Shown piece by piece: positions 8,257 to 18,053 of a stretch of DNA of 64,000 nucleotides. This DNA is from Nocardia fluminea. Its GTDB lineage: Bacteria; Actinomycetota; Actinomycetes; Mycobacteriales; Mycobacteriaceae. The position numbers and the translations under genes were made by a program. The notes beneath the pieces were generated by a model, which made no database searches, had not been told where the DNA came from, and was given only the letters and a program-made list of their open reading frames with translations. The stretch covers positions 5,084,001 through 5,148,000 of the forward strand of contig NZ_PJMW01000002.1 of assembly GCF_002846365.1 (NCBI RefSeq), read 5' to 3'. Position 1 is the stretch's first letter; each line of letters opens with the position of its first letter.

Positions 8257-8584
8257 GCCGCCGAGCCTATCGCCGAGGGTCGCCCGCCCTGTCGATCGCT
8301 GCCGGTACCTGCCCCGAACTGCGCTGATTCACGTGGAACCCCCGCTGCACTCCGTGCCGAAATCGGTGGGGGGGAGGCCGGTGCAGCCAAGCACAATGTG
8401 CGTCACAGCATTTCGGTCCTACCGGTAGGTAACTGGATAAACCGCAGGTCACGCCTTCGTCGAAAGGTGTTGAGCCGACGCATCACCCGGCAAACGGCAG
8501 CAGGAGCAGGGGTGCAGCGACTGCCATTCCGGGGTTTCGAACGCACACCGGGCGCGACCACGAATAAGATCGCGCCCCGAGGTG
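8257..8584. other. 328-bp intergenic region without a recognised gene
   Basis: No frame with normal codon character spans this stretch. Its base composition is lower in GC than the neighbours in places. The only structure I see is a perfect 12-bp palindrome CCTACCGGTAGG at 8418-8429, possibly an operator. It probably carries the promoter of the HAD gene (leftward from 8256) and the transcript end of the SsuD-like gene. Confidence 0.5.
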
Positions 8585-9739
8585 TCAGCTACTGGCGGCC
8601 GCGGTGAACGGCGCGACGGTGGGTACCGACACCGGCCGCGAGGGGTGGCTCCACACACCCTTGCGCTCCAGAATCGGCAGCACACCCTCGCCGAACCAGT
8701 ACGCCTCCTCCAGGTGCGGATACCCGGACAGGATGAAGTGGTCGATCCCGATCGCGGCGTACTCGAGCAGGCGATCGGCCACCTCCGCGTGCGACCCGAC
8801 CAGTGCCGTGCCCGCGCCACCGCGCACCAGGCCGACCCCCGCCCACAGGTTCGGGGCGATCTCGAGTCCGTCGGTGCGCCCGTTGTGCAGCCGTGCCATC
8901 CGGCGCTGTCCCTCGGAATCGCTCTTGGCCAGGTTCGCCTGCACCCGTTCGATCTCGCCGGGGGAGATCCCGTCGAGGAGCCGACCGGCCTCGGTCCACG
9001 CCTCGGCGGCGGTGTCGCGGCTGATCACGTGAATGCGCAGGCCGAAGTCGACGGTGCGGCCCTCGATCGCGGCCAGCCCCCGGATCCAGTCCAGCTTCTT
9101 CGCGACCGCGTCCACCGGTTCGCCCCAGGTGAGATAGGTGTCGGCGTAGCGGGCCGCGATCGGCCCGGCGGGTCCCGACGAACCGCCGAAGAACACCGGC
9201 GGAATCGGATCGGGACGGGCGCTGAGGATCGCGTCCTTCACCCGCAGGTGCTCGCCGGTGAAGCTGAACGGTTCGGTCGCCGACCACAGCTCGCGCACGA
9301 TGTGCAGGAACTCGCCGGTGCGCGCGTAGCGCTCGGCCTTGTCCAGGAAGTCGCCGTAGGCCTCTTGCTCGCGCTGCTCGCCGCCGGTGACGACATTGAG
9401 CAGCAGGCGCCCGGCGGAATGGCGCTGGAAGGTCGCCGACATCTGGGCGGCCAGGGTGGGGCTGGTCAGGCCGGGACGCAGCGCGACCAGGAACTTCAGC
9501 GTCTCGCTGGTCTGCACCAGCATGGCGGTGGTCAGCCACGCGTCCTCGCACCAGGCGCCGGTCGGGGTGAGCACGCCCTCGAAGCCGTTGTCCTCGGCCG
9601 CCGCGGTGAGCTGGTTGAGATAGCGCAGCGTCGCGGGACGATCACCGGACATGAAACTGCCGTGTCCGCCCGCCATCAGGCCGCGCGAGTCGCCGTAGGT
9701 GGGCAGGAACCAGTGAAACGACAGTCGGTGATCGGTCAT
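8585..9739 (-). CDS. ssuD: FMNH2-dependent alkanesulfonate monooxygenase (SsuD-like, LLM class)
   Basis: A 384-residue luciferase-like monooxygenase, close to the usual SsuD length of about 381. Typical SsuD stretches are W-F-L-P-T-Y-G-D, A-W-C-E-D-A-W, L-L-N-V-V-T-G-G, F-F-G-G-S-S-G-P-A and the C-terminal S-G-Y-P-H-L-E-E-A-Y-W-F-G-E-G-V-L-P. SsuD desulfonates alkanesulfonates with FMNH2 from a partner reductase (SsuE). No ssuE or sulfonate ABC transporter lies next to it, so the substrate could be another organosulfur compound. Start ATG at 9739; it is divergent from the BVMO gene with 179 bp between. Confidence 0.85.
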   Translation of the reverse strand: MTDHRLSFHWFLPTYGDSRGLMAGGHGSFMSGDRPATLRYLNQLTAAAEDNGFEGVLTPTGAWCEDAWLTTAMLVQTSETLKFLVALRPGLTSPTLAAQMSATFQRHSAGRLLLNVVTGGEQREQEAYGDFLDKAERYARTGEFLHIVRELWSATEPFSFTGEHLRVKDAILSARPDPIPPVFFGGSSGPAGPIAARYADTYLTWGEPVDAVAKKLDWIRGLAAIEGRTVDFGLRIHVISRDTAAEAWTEAGRLLDGISPGEIERVQANLAKSDSEGQRRMARLHNGRTDGLEIAPNLWAGVGLVRGGAGTALVGSHAEVADRLLEYAAIGIDHFILSGYPHLEEAYWFGEGVLPILERKGVWSHPSRPVSVPTVAPFTAAASS

Positions 9740-9918
9740 CCCTCGATGCTGACCGGTGCGCTCGCCCCCGTCACGGATTCCGATCACCCTGCGCGCAACC
9801 CCCGACACGCCGCGGCACCGGAACACCGAACTAGACGTAACTATGCGAAACACGTAACCTCGTGGAAAGCTCGGGCGACGGTGCTCGGGTTGGCGACCCT
9901 ACGAAACGAGTTTCCTCA

Positions 9919-11418
9919 ATGACGCGGCATGTCGACGTACTGATCATCGGCGCTGGCCTCTCCGGAATCGGTACGGCCTGTCACCTGACTCGCGAGCAGA
10001 CCGGACGCAGCTACGCGATCCTCGAGCGCCGCGAGAACATCGGCGGCACCTGGGACCTGTTCAAGTACCCCGGCATCCGCTCGGACTCGGACATGCTCAC
10101 CTTCGGTTTCGGCTTCCGTCCGTGGATCGGCACCAAGGTGCTCGCCGACGGCGCCAGCATCCGCCAGTACGTCGAGGACACCGCCAAGGAGTACGGCGTC
10201 ACCGACCACATCACCTTCGGCCGCAAGGTCGTCACCGCCGACTTCGATCGCGGCACCGCGCTGTGGACCGTGCAGGCCCTGATCGAGGCCACCGGCGAGA
10301 CCGAGAGCTGGACCGCGAACTTCGTCGTCGGCGCCAGCGGCTACTACGACTACGACAAGGGCTACCAGCCCGAATTCCCTGGTCAGGACGACTTCCAGGG
10401 CCAGATCGTGCACCCGCAGCACTGGCCGGAGGACCTCGACTACGCGGGCAAGAAGGTCGTCGTCATCGGTTCCGGCGCCACCGCGATCACCCTGATCCCG
10501 TCGATGGCCGACACCGCCGCGCACGTCACCATGCTGCAGCGTTCGCCCACCTGGATCCAGGCACTGCCGTCGGACGACCCGGTCGCGATCGGTTTCAAGA
10601 AGTCGCGCGTGCCCGACGCCATCGCCTACAAGATCGGCCGCGCCCGCAACATCGCGCTACAGCGCGCCAGCTTCCAGCTCTCGCGCACCAACCCCGAGCT
10701 GGCCAAGAAGCTGATGCTGGCCCAGGTGCGCCTGCAGCTCGGCAAGAAGGTGGACCTGCGCCACTTCACCCCCAGCTACAACCCGTGGGATCAGCGCCTG
10801 TGCGTGGTCCCCAACGGTGACCTGTTCAAGGTGCTCAAGAGCGGCAAGGCCGACATCGTCACCGACCGCATCGCGAAGTTCACCGAGAAGGGCATCCTGA
10901 CCGAGTCGGGTCAGGAGCTCGAGGCCGACATCATCGTCACCGCCACCGGCCTGAACGTGCAGATGCTCGGCGGCATCACGCTCACCATCGACGGCGCCCC
11001 GGTGAAGTTCAACGAGACGGTCGCCTACAAGAGCGTCCTGTACTCCGACATCCCGAACTTCCTGATGATCATCGGCTACACCAACGCGTCGTGGACCCTC
11101 AAGGCCGACCTCGCCGCCGCGTACCTGTGCCGCGTCCTCAACATCATGCGCGACCGTGGCTACACCACCTTCGAGGTCCACGCCAATCCCGAGGACATCG
11201 CCGACGAGTCCCTCATGGGCGGCGCCCTCACCTCGGGCTACATCCAGCGCGGCAACGACGCCATGCCCCGCCAGGGCGCGCGCGGCGCCTGGAAACTGGT
11301 CAACAACTATTACCGGGACCGCACCCTGATGCACAAGGCCCCGATCGAGGACGGCGTGCTCCGGTTCACCAAGACCGGCACCGCCGTCGAGCCGGGCGAG
11401 AAAAGCATCGGCGCCTGA
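9919..11418 (+). CDS. Flavin-containing Baeyer-Villiger-type monooxygenase, MymA/EthA family
   Basis: A 499-residue FAD/NADPH monooxygenase. The FAD Rossmann motif G-A-G-L-S-G-I-G is at about residues 10-17, followed by G-G-T-W-D-L-F-K-Y-P-G-I-R-S-D-S-D-M, then the NADPH motif V-I-G-S-G-A-T-A preceded by H-P-Q-H-W-P-E-D-L-D. From memory, overall sequence and length follow M. tuberculosis MymA (Rv3083) more closely than EthA (shared A-D-G-A-S-I-R-Q-Y and I-G-Y-T-N-A-S-W-T-L-K). MymA acts on envelope-lipid maintenance in mycobacteria; the natural substrate here is unknown. It stands apart from the steroid BVMO at 46.2 kb. Confidence 0.87.
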   Translation: MTRHVDVLIIGAGLSGIGTACHLTREQTGRSYAILERRENIGGTWDLFKYPGIRSDSDMLTFGFGFRPWIGTKVLADGASIRQYVEDTAKEYGVTDHITFGRKVVTADFDRGTALWTVQALIEATGETESWTANFVVGASGYYDYDKGYQPEFPGQDDFQGQIVHPQHWPEDLDYAGKKVVVIGSGATAITLIPSMADTAAHVTMLQRSPTWIQALPSDDPVAIGFKKSRVPDAIAYKIGRARNIALQRASFQLSRTNPELAKKLMLAQVRLQLGKKVDLRHFTPSYNPWDQRLCVVPNGDLFKVLKSGKADIVTDRIAKFTEKGILTESGQELEADIIVTATGLNVQMLGGITLTIDGAPVKFNETVAYKSVLYSDIPNFLMIIGYTNASWTLKADLAAAYLCRVLNIMRDRGYTTFEVHANPEDIADESLMGGALTSGYIQRGNDAMPRQGARGAWKLVNNYYRDRTLMHKAPIEDGVLRFTKTGTAVEPGEKSIGA

Positions 11419-11467
11419 CACCGGCCGGTAGCCGCGGGGGCTCGGGCAGTCCGGCGAACGGCGGGCG

Positions 11468-11968
11468 CTAGCGCTCGTCCTTCGCGGCCTGGCGTCGAGC
11501 ACCCGCGGCGATGCTGGAGGCCTCGAACTTCTTTCGGCCGGGGGACTCGCGAGTGGCATCGGTGCGCGCTTTCCCCTCGGAGCGCACCTTCCCGGCGCCG
11601 GCGCCGTTGTCGCTGAACGACGGCGCGTCCTTGCGGGCGCGGTCGAGCCTTTCGGCCTTCAACTTGCGGGCATTGTGCTTCGAAACGGTGGCCAACTGGC
11701 GGCTCACCCTGCTGAGCGCGCTTTCGAAGACTTCCGCTTTGTCCGCGTTGTAGGTGTTCGCCGATTTTCCGGCGCCACGAGCCCCTTTGGCTTCTACCTT
11801 CGCCGCGCCGGATCGCCGATACAACTTGACGAATTTGTTGCGCGCCCGCCGCACACGGGTGTGCAGCCGGATCAGCGCCTCTTCGTCGAGGTCGGCCATC
11901 CGCGCCTTCTTCGTGCCGCGGATCAGGACGTACTCGTCTTCGGACAAGGAGTTCAGCAACTTCGACAT
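11468..11968 (-). CDS. Lysine/arginine-rich hypothetical protein
   Basis: A 166-residue, very basic protein. Residues about 1-60 form a compact helical region (L-N-S-L-S-E-D-E-Y-V-L-I-R-G-T-K and L-I-R-L-H-T-R-V-R-R-A-R-N-K-F-V-K-L-Y). The rest is a low-complexity, helix-prone tail rich in Lys, Arg, Ala and Ser. There is no signal peptide or membrane segment. The charge suggests nucleic-acid binding, but no known domain is recognisable. Codon bias is normal and the start ATG is close to the divergent promoter region of the glnX-like operon. Confidence 0.7.
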   Translation of the reverse strand: MSKLLNSLSEDEYVLIRGTKKARMADLDEEALIRLHTRVRRARNKFVKLYRRSGAAKVEAKGARGAGKSANTYNADKAEVFESALSRVSRQLATVSKHNARKLKAERLDRARKDAPSFSDNGAGAGKVRSEGKARTDATRESPGRKKFEASSIAAGARRQAAKDER

Positions 11969-12218
11969 GTCGACTCCGATCTACCCGAGGGTCACCGTAG
12001 GAAACGAGTGTAGTCCTCCCTGTTCAGGGTCATTGTCGACGATCTTGTTCAACGAATTCACGAGCGATCGCGGACCCTGACCGAGACCCGCCTCGCGCAC
12101 CGCTCGGCAGGCTTCCCGTGGTCTCGTCGCGGCCGATTTCCTTCACCCGGGCGAACTTTCAGCGCCTCCCGTACTATCGCGATCGAAGACACCGCCCGGG
12201 GAGATGAAGGAGGACGGT

Positions 12219-13490
12219 GTGGGATCTCGCCTACCGGCGACCATCCGTGACGCGGGGACGTGGCTGCGGCGATTCGCCGCGACGACACCAGGTGCGATCG
12301 GGGTGGTCCTCGTCGTGACCACGGTGGCCTGTCTTGTTGCCGGATCGACCGCGGGCCGACAGCTCGACGCCAAGATCGTGCGCACCGAACAGGTGCTCGA
12401 CCGGACCGAGCCGCTGGCCTTCGCCGCGCAGAGTCTGTACGTGTCGCTCTCGGCCGCCGACGCGGGCGCCGCGACGGCCTTCCTGTCCGGCGGCATCGAA
12501 TCACCGCAGGTACGAGACACTTACGAGCAGGCACTCGCCGAGGCCGCCGCCGCACTGGCGGAGGCGACCGCCGGTGCCACCGACGCGCAGACCCGGGCGA
12601 TCGTCGCCCGCATCGCCGCCGACCTGCCGACCTACACGGGCTTGGTGGAGACCGCGCGCGCCAACAACCGGCAGGGCTTCCCGGTGGGTTCGGCGTACCT
12701 GCGCCAGGCCTCGGATCTGATGCAGACTTCGCTGCTGCCCAATGCCGAACAACTCAGCAAGGCCCGCTTCGCGGCGGTGCGCGAGGACCAGCGGCGCATC
12801 GCAGCGCTGCCGTGGACGAGCGCCGTGCTCCTGCTGCTGGTTCTCGTGGTGTGCCTGGTCGGGTCGATCGTGTTGTTGCGCCGGACCAACCGCCTGGTGA
12901 ACACCGGCATGGTGATGGCGGCGCTGGCCGCCCTGGTGGCACTGCTGTGGACCACGGGCGCCACCCTGACCGCCGCGCAACTGCTCGAGGACGGAAGCGC
13001 GGGCGCCGGAGCGCGGGTGGAGAACCTGGCAGGCGCGCGCATCCTGGCCCAGCAGGCGCGCACCGACGAGACGCTGGCCCTGATCACTCGCGGCGACATC
13101 ACCGCCTCGGAGAAGGCCTTCCAAACCCACAGCGGCGACCTGCGCGGGCGCCTCACCGCCGCCGGGGGCGGCGACTCCGATGCCGAACGCGCGCTGACGA
13201 ATTGGAACGCGGGCCACAACGCCCAGCGCACCGCCTACGAGAAGGCCGACTATCCCGGCGCGGTCGCCCAGGCGATCGGCACCGGACCCGACAGCTCGGC
13301 CACCAGCTTCGCCCGCCTCGACCAGGAGCTGCGCGACGACCTCGCCCAGGCCCGCGACGACCTGCGCGACGGCGTCGCCGCCGCCGCGACCTCGTTGACC
13401 CTCAGCCCCTTCGGCACCTTGTTCTTGTTGCTGGCCGCGGCCGGCGCGGTGATCTCCGGACTCTGGCCGCGACTGAAGGAGTTCTTGTGA
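12219..13490 (+). CDS. glnX: GlnX-like membrane sensor protein
   Basis: About 423 residues, with one transmembrane segment near residues 25-45, an extracytoplasmic helical domain, two adjacent segments near 205-255, a second extracytoplasmic domain and a C-terminal segment (F-L-L-L-A-A-A-G-A-V-I-S-G-L-W). Position upstream of glnH and pknG, size and topology match Rv0412c/GlnX. In corynebacteria GlnX passes the amino-acid signal from periplasmic GlnH to the kinase PknG. I prefer the GTG at 12219 because AAGGAGGA lies 4 nt before it; an ATG at 12204 abuts its only purine run. Its stop overlaps the glnH start. Confidence 0.82.
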   Translation: MGSRLPATIRDAGTWLRRFAATTPGAIGVVLVVTTVACLVAGSTAGRQLDAKIVRTEQVLDRTEPLAFAAQSLYVSLSAADAGAATAFLSGGIESPQVRDTYEQALAEAAAALAEATAGATDAQTRAIVARIAADLPTYTGLVETARANNRQGFPVGSAYLRQASDLMQTSLLPNAEQLSKARFAAVREDQRRIAALPWTSAVLLLLVLVVCLVGSIVLLRRTNRLVNTGMVMAALAALVALLWTTGATLTAAQLLEDGSAGAGARVENLAGARILAQQARTDETLALITRGDITASEKAFQTHSGDLRGRLTAAGGGDSDAERALTNWNAGHNAQRTAYEKADYPGAVAQAIGTGPDSSATSFARLDQELRDDLAQARDDLRDGVAAAATSLTLSPFGTLFLLLAAAGAVISGLWPRLKEFL

Positions 13491-14452
13491 GGCGTCCACT
13501 GCTGAGCACGCTCGCCGCGGCCGTCGTGCTGGTCGCGGGCTGCGCGGGCGCCCCCGAACCGTCGACCATCGCCGCCACCGCCGTGGCCCCACTGCTGCCC
13601 GGCGCCGAGGCGATCACGTCGGCGCCGGCGGCGGAGGGCACCGGAAGCTGCGATACCGAAGCGACGCTGGCACCGACGACCCAGCCGCGACCGGGTGCGA
13701 TGCCCGCGGGATCGGCGATGGCCGCGATCATCGCCAACGGCAGGCTGCGGGTGGGCGTCGATCAGAACACCTACATGTTCGGGTTCCGCAATCCCTCGAC
13801 CGGCAGACTCGAAGGCTTCGACATCGACCTCGCCAGGGAGATCGCGCGCGACCTGTTCGGTGACCCGGACAAGATCGAACTGCGTTCCGTCACCGCGGCC
13901 GACCGGATCCCGCTGTTGCAGGAGAAGAAGGTCGACATGATCGTGCGCACCTTCTCGGCGACCTGCGAACGCCGCCGTGAGGTCGACTTCTCCAGCGTGT
14001 ACTACCGTGCGGCGCAACGCATCGCGGCCCCACGGGGCGCGGGCATCGGTAACGGCGCCGGGCTCGCGGGCAAGCGGGTCTGCGTCGCGAAGGGCACGAC
14101 CGCCGCCGCGCCGCTGTTCACGCTGCCGACCCCGCCCACCGTGCTCGGGGTGACCAACTGGACCGATTGCCTGGTGGCGCTGCAGCAGGGCACCGTCGAC
14201 GCGATCAGCGGTGACGAACCGATTCTGGCGGGTCTGGTCGCGCAGGACCGCAATCTCGAGGTGGTCGGCGACCCGATCGGTGCGGGTGCGTACGCGGTGG
14301 GTGTGCCGCGCGGCAGCGACGAGCTGGTGCGTTTCGTCAACGGTGTGCTCGACCGCGCCCGCACCGACGGCACCTGGCAGCGGATCTACGCCCAGCACCT
14401 GTCGACCCTCGGCCCGTCGCAGGGCCCGCCGGTGCCCCGGTACGTCGGATGA
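13487..14452 (+). CDS. glnH: Lipoprotein amino-acid (Glu/Asp) binding protein, GlnH-like
   Basis: A 321-residue solute-binding protein with a lipoprotein signal (Cys at about residue 19 in V-A-G-C). A Pro/Thr-rich linker leads to a class 3 binding domain from about residue 75: L-R-V-G-V-D-Q-N-T-Y, E-G-F-D-I-D-L-A-R-E-I-A and R-T-F-S-A-T. Known GlnH proteins in this context bind aspartate and glutamate and signal rather than transport. No permease gene is nearby, consistent with that. It starts with GTG overlapping the glnX stop and ends ATGA-coupled to the next gene. Confidence 0.88.
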   Translation: MRRPLLSTLAAAVVLVAGCAGAPEPSTIAATAVAPLLPGAEAITSAPAAEGTGSCDTEATLAPTTQPRPGAMPAGSAMAAIIANGRLRVGVDQNTYMFGFRNPSTGRLEGFDIDLAREIARDLFGDPDKIELRSVTAADRIPLLQEKKVDMIVRTFSATCERRREVDFSSVYYRAAQRIAAPRGAGIGNGAGLAGKRVCVAKGTTAAAPLFTLPTPPTVLGVTNWTDCLVALQQGTVDAISGDEPILAGLVAQDRNLEVVGDPIGAGAYAVGVPRGSDELVRFVNGVLDRARTDGTWQRIYAQHLSTLGPSQGPPVPRYVG

Positions 14453-15621
14453 CCTGGCCGATGCTCGGCGTGGTCGAGATCGATCGTGAACTGGCGGGGC
14501 GCACAGCGGAATTGGCGAAGGTGACCACGACTCTGCTGGAACTGGACCGCCACCCCGGCCTCGCCCTGGTGCGCCGCTATCCGCCGACGGGAGAGACCGC
14601 GCGTCGCTGGGCGCCGGTGGAGAAGGCGCTGGGCGAACTCTGGGAGGACCTGGGTCGGGTGCGCGCGATTCTCGGCGAGGCGCAAACGGTGCGCGCCGGT
14701 CGCGGCAGGGTCGACGACCGGTCGCGCGGACGGCTCACCGAACTGCTGCGCGGTCGTCCACACGAGGTGGCGCGAATCCCGATCCCTTTGGCACAACGTG
14801 GCCTGACCGGTCCCAGCGAGACCGTCGTCACGGTCGGTATCGCCGATTGCCTGGACCGGATGCGCGCCGCGTTCGCTGTCGTCGCACCCTTCGCCGACGA
14901 GGTCGCGGCCGTCGATGAACGGGTGCTCGGTGCGCTCGCGCCGTTGCAGCAGCGCGTCGAACAGGCACGGGGCGCGCTGGACGCGGCCACCGAACCGCTG
15001 GCCACCCTGTTGCGTCGCGCAGGCACCGATCCGCTGGGTTTCGGACCGGGCGAGATCGATACCGCCCTCGCCTCGCTCACGGCGCTGATCGACACCGAAT
15101 CCGCCCGCCACAGCGACCATCTCGCTGTTGCCGCCGACCTGCCCGGCGCGGTCGCCGCCCTGCGCGCGCGGTTGGCCGACCTCGGCGAACAGCAAGATCG
15201 CGCCGACGATACCGCCACCCAGGCTCAGCACAAGGTCGCGACCGGCGAACTGCCCGACGGCGGCGAACCGGCCGTGCGACTGCGCGGGGAACTCGACACT
15301 CTCGGTGACACACCCGATCGGCCGACGGTGGAACATCTGCTGGCGTTGCGGGTACGGACCGCCGACGCTGCCGAAAAGGCCAGACGGCGAGAGGAATTGG
15401 CCCGTGGCCTGCTCGATCGGCGCGCCGAACTGCGCGGGCGGCTCACGGCGTATCGCGCGAAGGCCTCTCGGCTGGGGGTGAGCGAGGACCGGGACGTGCT
15501 CGCCGCCGACCGGATCGCGGCCGGTCTGCTCTCCCGCACACCGTGCGATCTGGCCGCGGTCACCCGGGCCGTCGCGGACTATCGTTCGATCATCGGGGAG
15601 AAAGCGGGGCGGACAGCATGA
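14449..15621 (+). CDS. Coiled-coil hypothetical protein of the pknG operon
   Basis: A 390-residue, soluble, almost entirely helical protein rich in Ala, Leu, Arg and Glu, with heptad-like stretches (about residues 150-200 and 225-260, and again near 310-350). No catalytic motif or membrane segment is visible. It is locked between glnH and pknG by ATGA overlaps on both sides, so it is made with the sensor and the kinase. An adaptor or scaffold role is inferred from this position only. Confidence 0.78.
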   Translation: MTWPMLGVVEIDRELAGRTAELAKVTTTLLELDRHPGLALVRRYPPTGETARRWAPVEKALGELWEDLGRVRAILGEAQTVRAGRGRVDDRSRGRLTELLRGRPHEVARIPIPLAQRGLTGPSETVVTVGIADCLDRMRAAFAVVAPFADEVAAVDERVLGALAPLQQRVEQARGALDAATEPLATLLRRAGTDPLGFGPGEIDTALASLTALIDTESARHSDHLAVAADLPGAVAALRARLADLGEQQDRADDTATQAQHKVATGELPDGGEPAVRLRGELDTLGDTPDRPTVEHLLALRVRTADAAEKARRREELARGLLDRRAELRGRLTAYRAKASRLGVSEDRDVLAADRIAAGLLSRTPCDLAAVTRAVADYRSIIGEKAGRTA

Positions 15622-18053
15622 CGTGTAGTGAACCGGGGTGCGGCGGGACAATCGAGGACGGCTACTGCGCCCTGTGCGGTACCGCGCCCGTCGCGAGCGC
15701 GCCACCGGTGCCGCAGGCTCGCGCCGTGGGCAGCGGCCGGTCCGGGCGCACCACCGCGCAGCCGCGCACCGCGAACCCGCAGCCGCCCCCGGCACCCGTG
15801 CCTGTTCCCGGCGCCTGTGGCGAACCCGGTTGTGACGGCACGATCGCCGACGGTTACTGCGACACCTGCGGTACCGCGCCGGCCACGGTGACGGGCCCGA
15901 TGCACAGCCCGTCCGCGTCGACGGTCAGCGCGAGCGGGCGCACCTCGAGTCGCTCGGTCCGGACCCGTTCGAGTTCGGCGCGTTCGGCCGCGCGCGGCAG
16001 GCTCGGCGCCGGACTCGTCGAAGTGCCGCCGGTGCCCCGCGTCGACCCGGCCACGGCGGTGCTCACCGACCCCCAGGTGCCCGAGTCCGATCGTTTCTGC
16101 GGCAAGTGCGACAAGCCCGTCGGTCGCGGCCAGGCCGGTGTGCCCGGGCGTACCTCCGGGTTCTGCCCGCACTGTGGCACCCGCTACTCGTTCGTGCCCC
16201 GGCTGCGCGCGGGCGATCTGGTGGGCGGCCAGTACGAGGTGGCCGGGGCGCTGGCCCACGGTGGTCTCGGCTGGATCTATCTGGCCACCGACCGCGCCGT
16301 CAACAAGCGCTGGGTGGTCCTCAAGGGCCTGATCGACACCGGTGACGCCGACGCGCTGGCTGCCGCGCTGGCCGAACGCCGCTTCCTCGCCGAGGTCGAC
16401 CACCCCAACATCGTCAAGATCCACAACTTCACCGAACACGCCGACGCCGACGGCGAGCCCGTGGGCTACATCGTCATGGCCTACGTCGGCGGCACCTCGC
16501 TCAAGCAGATCCTGCGCGCCCACCGCGCCGAGACCCAGCGCTATCTCCCGCCCGCCCAGGCGATCGCGTATGTGCTGGAGATGCTGCCCGCCCTCGGCTA
16601 TCTGCACGCTCGTGGCTGGGCCTACTGCGATTTCAAACCCGACAATGTGATGCAGACCGAGGAACGTCTCGAGCTGATCGACCTCGGCGCGGTCATCGCG
16701 ATGGACGACCGCACCAGCCCCATCTACGGCACCCTCGGCTATCAGGCGCCCGAGATCGCCGAAACCGGGCCGACCGTGGCCACCGAGATCTATACCGCGG
16801 GCCGCACACTGGCCGTGCTGATGATGCGAGTGCCCTCCGTCGACGGCAAACTCGGCCCGATCCCCGGCCCCGACACCGAACCGCTACTGGCCGAGCACGA
16901 TTCGCTGTACCGGTTCCTGCGGCGGTCCACCGACCCGGACCCGCTGGCGCGCTTCGCCTCGACGAGCGAAATGGCCGACCAGCTCACCGGCGTGCTGCGG
17001 GAAGTGCTGGCGACCGGTGACGGCATCCCGCGTCCCGGTATGTCGAGCCAGTTCGGTCCGGCCCGTGCCGTCTTCGGTATCGACAGCGTCACACCCGAAC
17101 CCGCTGCCCTGATCTCCGGCCTGCCCGCACCTCTGGTCGACCCCGGCGACAGCGGCGCCGCCCTGCTGGCGACCACCGATGCCGCGACCCCGGCCGAACT
17201 CGAGCAGGCGCTCACCGCGGGACTGCGCGCGGTGGTGACCGGATCGGGCGAGTCCGTCGAGATCCCGCTGCGACTGGTGCGCGCCGAACTCGAAGCGGGT
17301 GACGCGGCAGCGGCGCTGACGCGGCTGGCCGCCTTGGACGCCGAGCTGGAATTCGACTGGCGCCCGGTCTGGTATCGAGCCCAGGCCGCCCTGCTCACCG
17401 GCGACTTCGCCGCCGCGGCCGCGGATTTCGAGTCCGTCTACGCGGCGCTGCCCGGTGAACCCGCTCCCAAACTGGCGCTGGCCGCCGCACTGGAACTCGG
17501 CGCCGCCGCCCTCGGCGAGCAACCCGATACCGGAGCCGTCGCGCTCGGCCGCGCGCCGGCGCTCTACGAGCTGGTCTGGCGCACCGACCACACCTACCTC
17601 TCGGCCGCCTTCGGCGCCGCGCGGCTGCGACGCACCAGCGGGGACCGCGCGGGCGCGGTAACGGTCCTCGATCAGGTCGACCGCACCTCGTCGATGTTCA
17701 CCGAGGCCCGGGTCTGTGCCGTCGAAACCCTGCTGGCGCACCGCGATCCGGCCGACCTCGACGAAGACCTGCTGCGCCGGACCGGCGAGCGGGTCGACCA
17801 GCTGCGCCTCGACTCGCGCACACGCACCGCGCAGGTGCGGATGTTCGTCCTCGAGGCGGCGCTGAACTGGATCCGGTCGGGGCAGCGGCCGAGTACACCA
17901 GGCAAGCTGTTGGACGTGGAATTCACCGAGCAGGGCGTGCGGACGGGATTGGAACGATGCTTGCGGACACTGGCGCGCGAGGCCGACGACATGTGGACCC
18001 GATTCGTCCTGGTGGACCAGGCGAACTCGGTGCGCCCGAGGACCACCCTGTGA
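15618..18053 (+). CDS. pknG: Serine/threonine protein kinase PknG
   Basis: An 811-residue soluble kinase. The N-terminus carries two similar zinc-ribbon motifs (C-G-G-T-I-E-D-G-Y-C near residue 8 and C-D-G-T-I-A-D-G-Y-C near 72) and a long Pro/Ser/Arg linker. The rubredoxin-like metal site is Cys161/Cys164 and Cys183/Cys186. The kinase domain spans about 195-490: glycine loop A-H-G-G-L-G-W-I-Y, Lys236, catalytic Asp338 in C-D-F-K-P-D-N, and D-L-G at 355. A TPR-type helical region fills 570-811. In actinobacteria PknG regulates 2-oxoglutarate metabolism through the GarA/OdhI FHA protein. It is about 60 residues longer than the M. tuberculosis protein, mainly from the duplicated N-terminal ribbons. 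Confidence 0.92.
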   Translation: MTCSEPGCGGTIEDGYCALCGTAPVASAPPVPQARAVGSGRSGRTTAQPRTANPQPPPAPVPVPGACGEPGCDGTIADGYCDTCGTAPATVTGPMHSPSASTVSASGRTSSRSVRTRSSSARSAARGRLGAGLVEVPPVPRVDPATAVLTDPQVPESDRFCGKCDKPVGRGQAGVPGRTSGFCPHCGTRYSFVPRLRAGDLVGGQYEVAGALAHGGLGWIYLATDRAVNKRWVVLKGLIDTGDADALAAALAERRFLAEVDHPNIVKIHNFTEHADADGEPVGYIVMAYVGGTSLKQILRAHRAETQRYLPPAQAIAYVLEMLPALGYLHARGWAYCDFKPDNVMQTEERLELIDLGAVIAMDDRTSPIYGTLGYQAPEIAETGPTVATEIYTAGRTLAVLMMRVPSVDGKLGPIPGPDTEPLLAEHDSLYRFLRRSTDPDPLARFASTSEMADQLTGVLREVLATGDGIPRPGMSSQFGPARAVFGIDSVTPEPAALISGLPAPLVDPGDSGAALLATTDAATPAELEQALTAGLRAVVTGSGESVEIPLRLVRAELEAGDAAAALTRLAALDAELEFDWRPVWYRAQAALLTGDFAAAAADFESVYAALPGEPAPKLALAAALELGAAALGEQPDTGAVALGRAPALYELVWRTDHTYLSAAFGAARLRRTSGDRAGAVTVLDQVDRTSSMFTEARVCAVETLLAHRDPADLDEDLLRRTGERVDQLRLDSRTRTAQVRMFVLEAALNWIRSGQRPSTPGKLLDVEFTEQGVRTGLERCLRTLAREADDMWTRFVLVDQANSVRPRTTL

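Noticed and set aside
8418..8429. Palindrome CCTACCGGTAGG in the 328-bp gap
   Set aside because: Only one copy, no regulator gene nearby, and 12-bp GC-rich palindromes are not rare in such DNA. Mentioned with the gap but not claimed as an operator.
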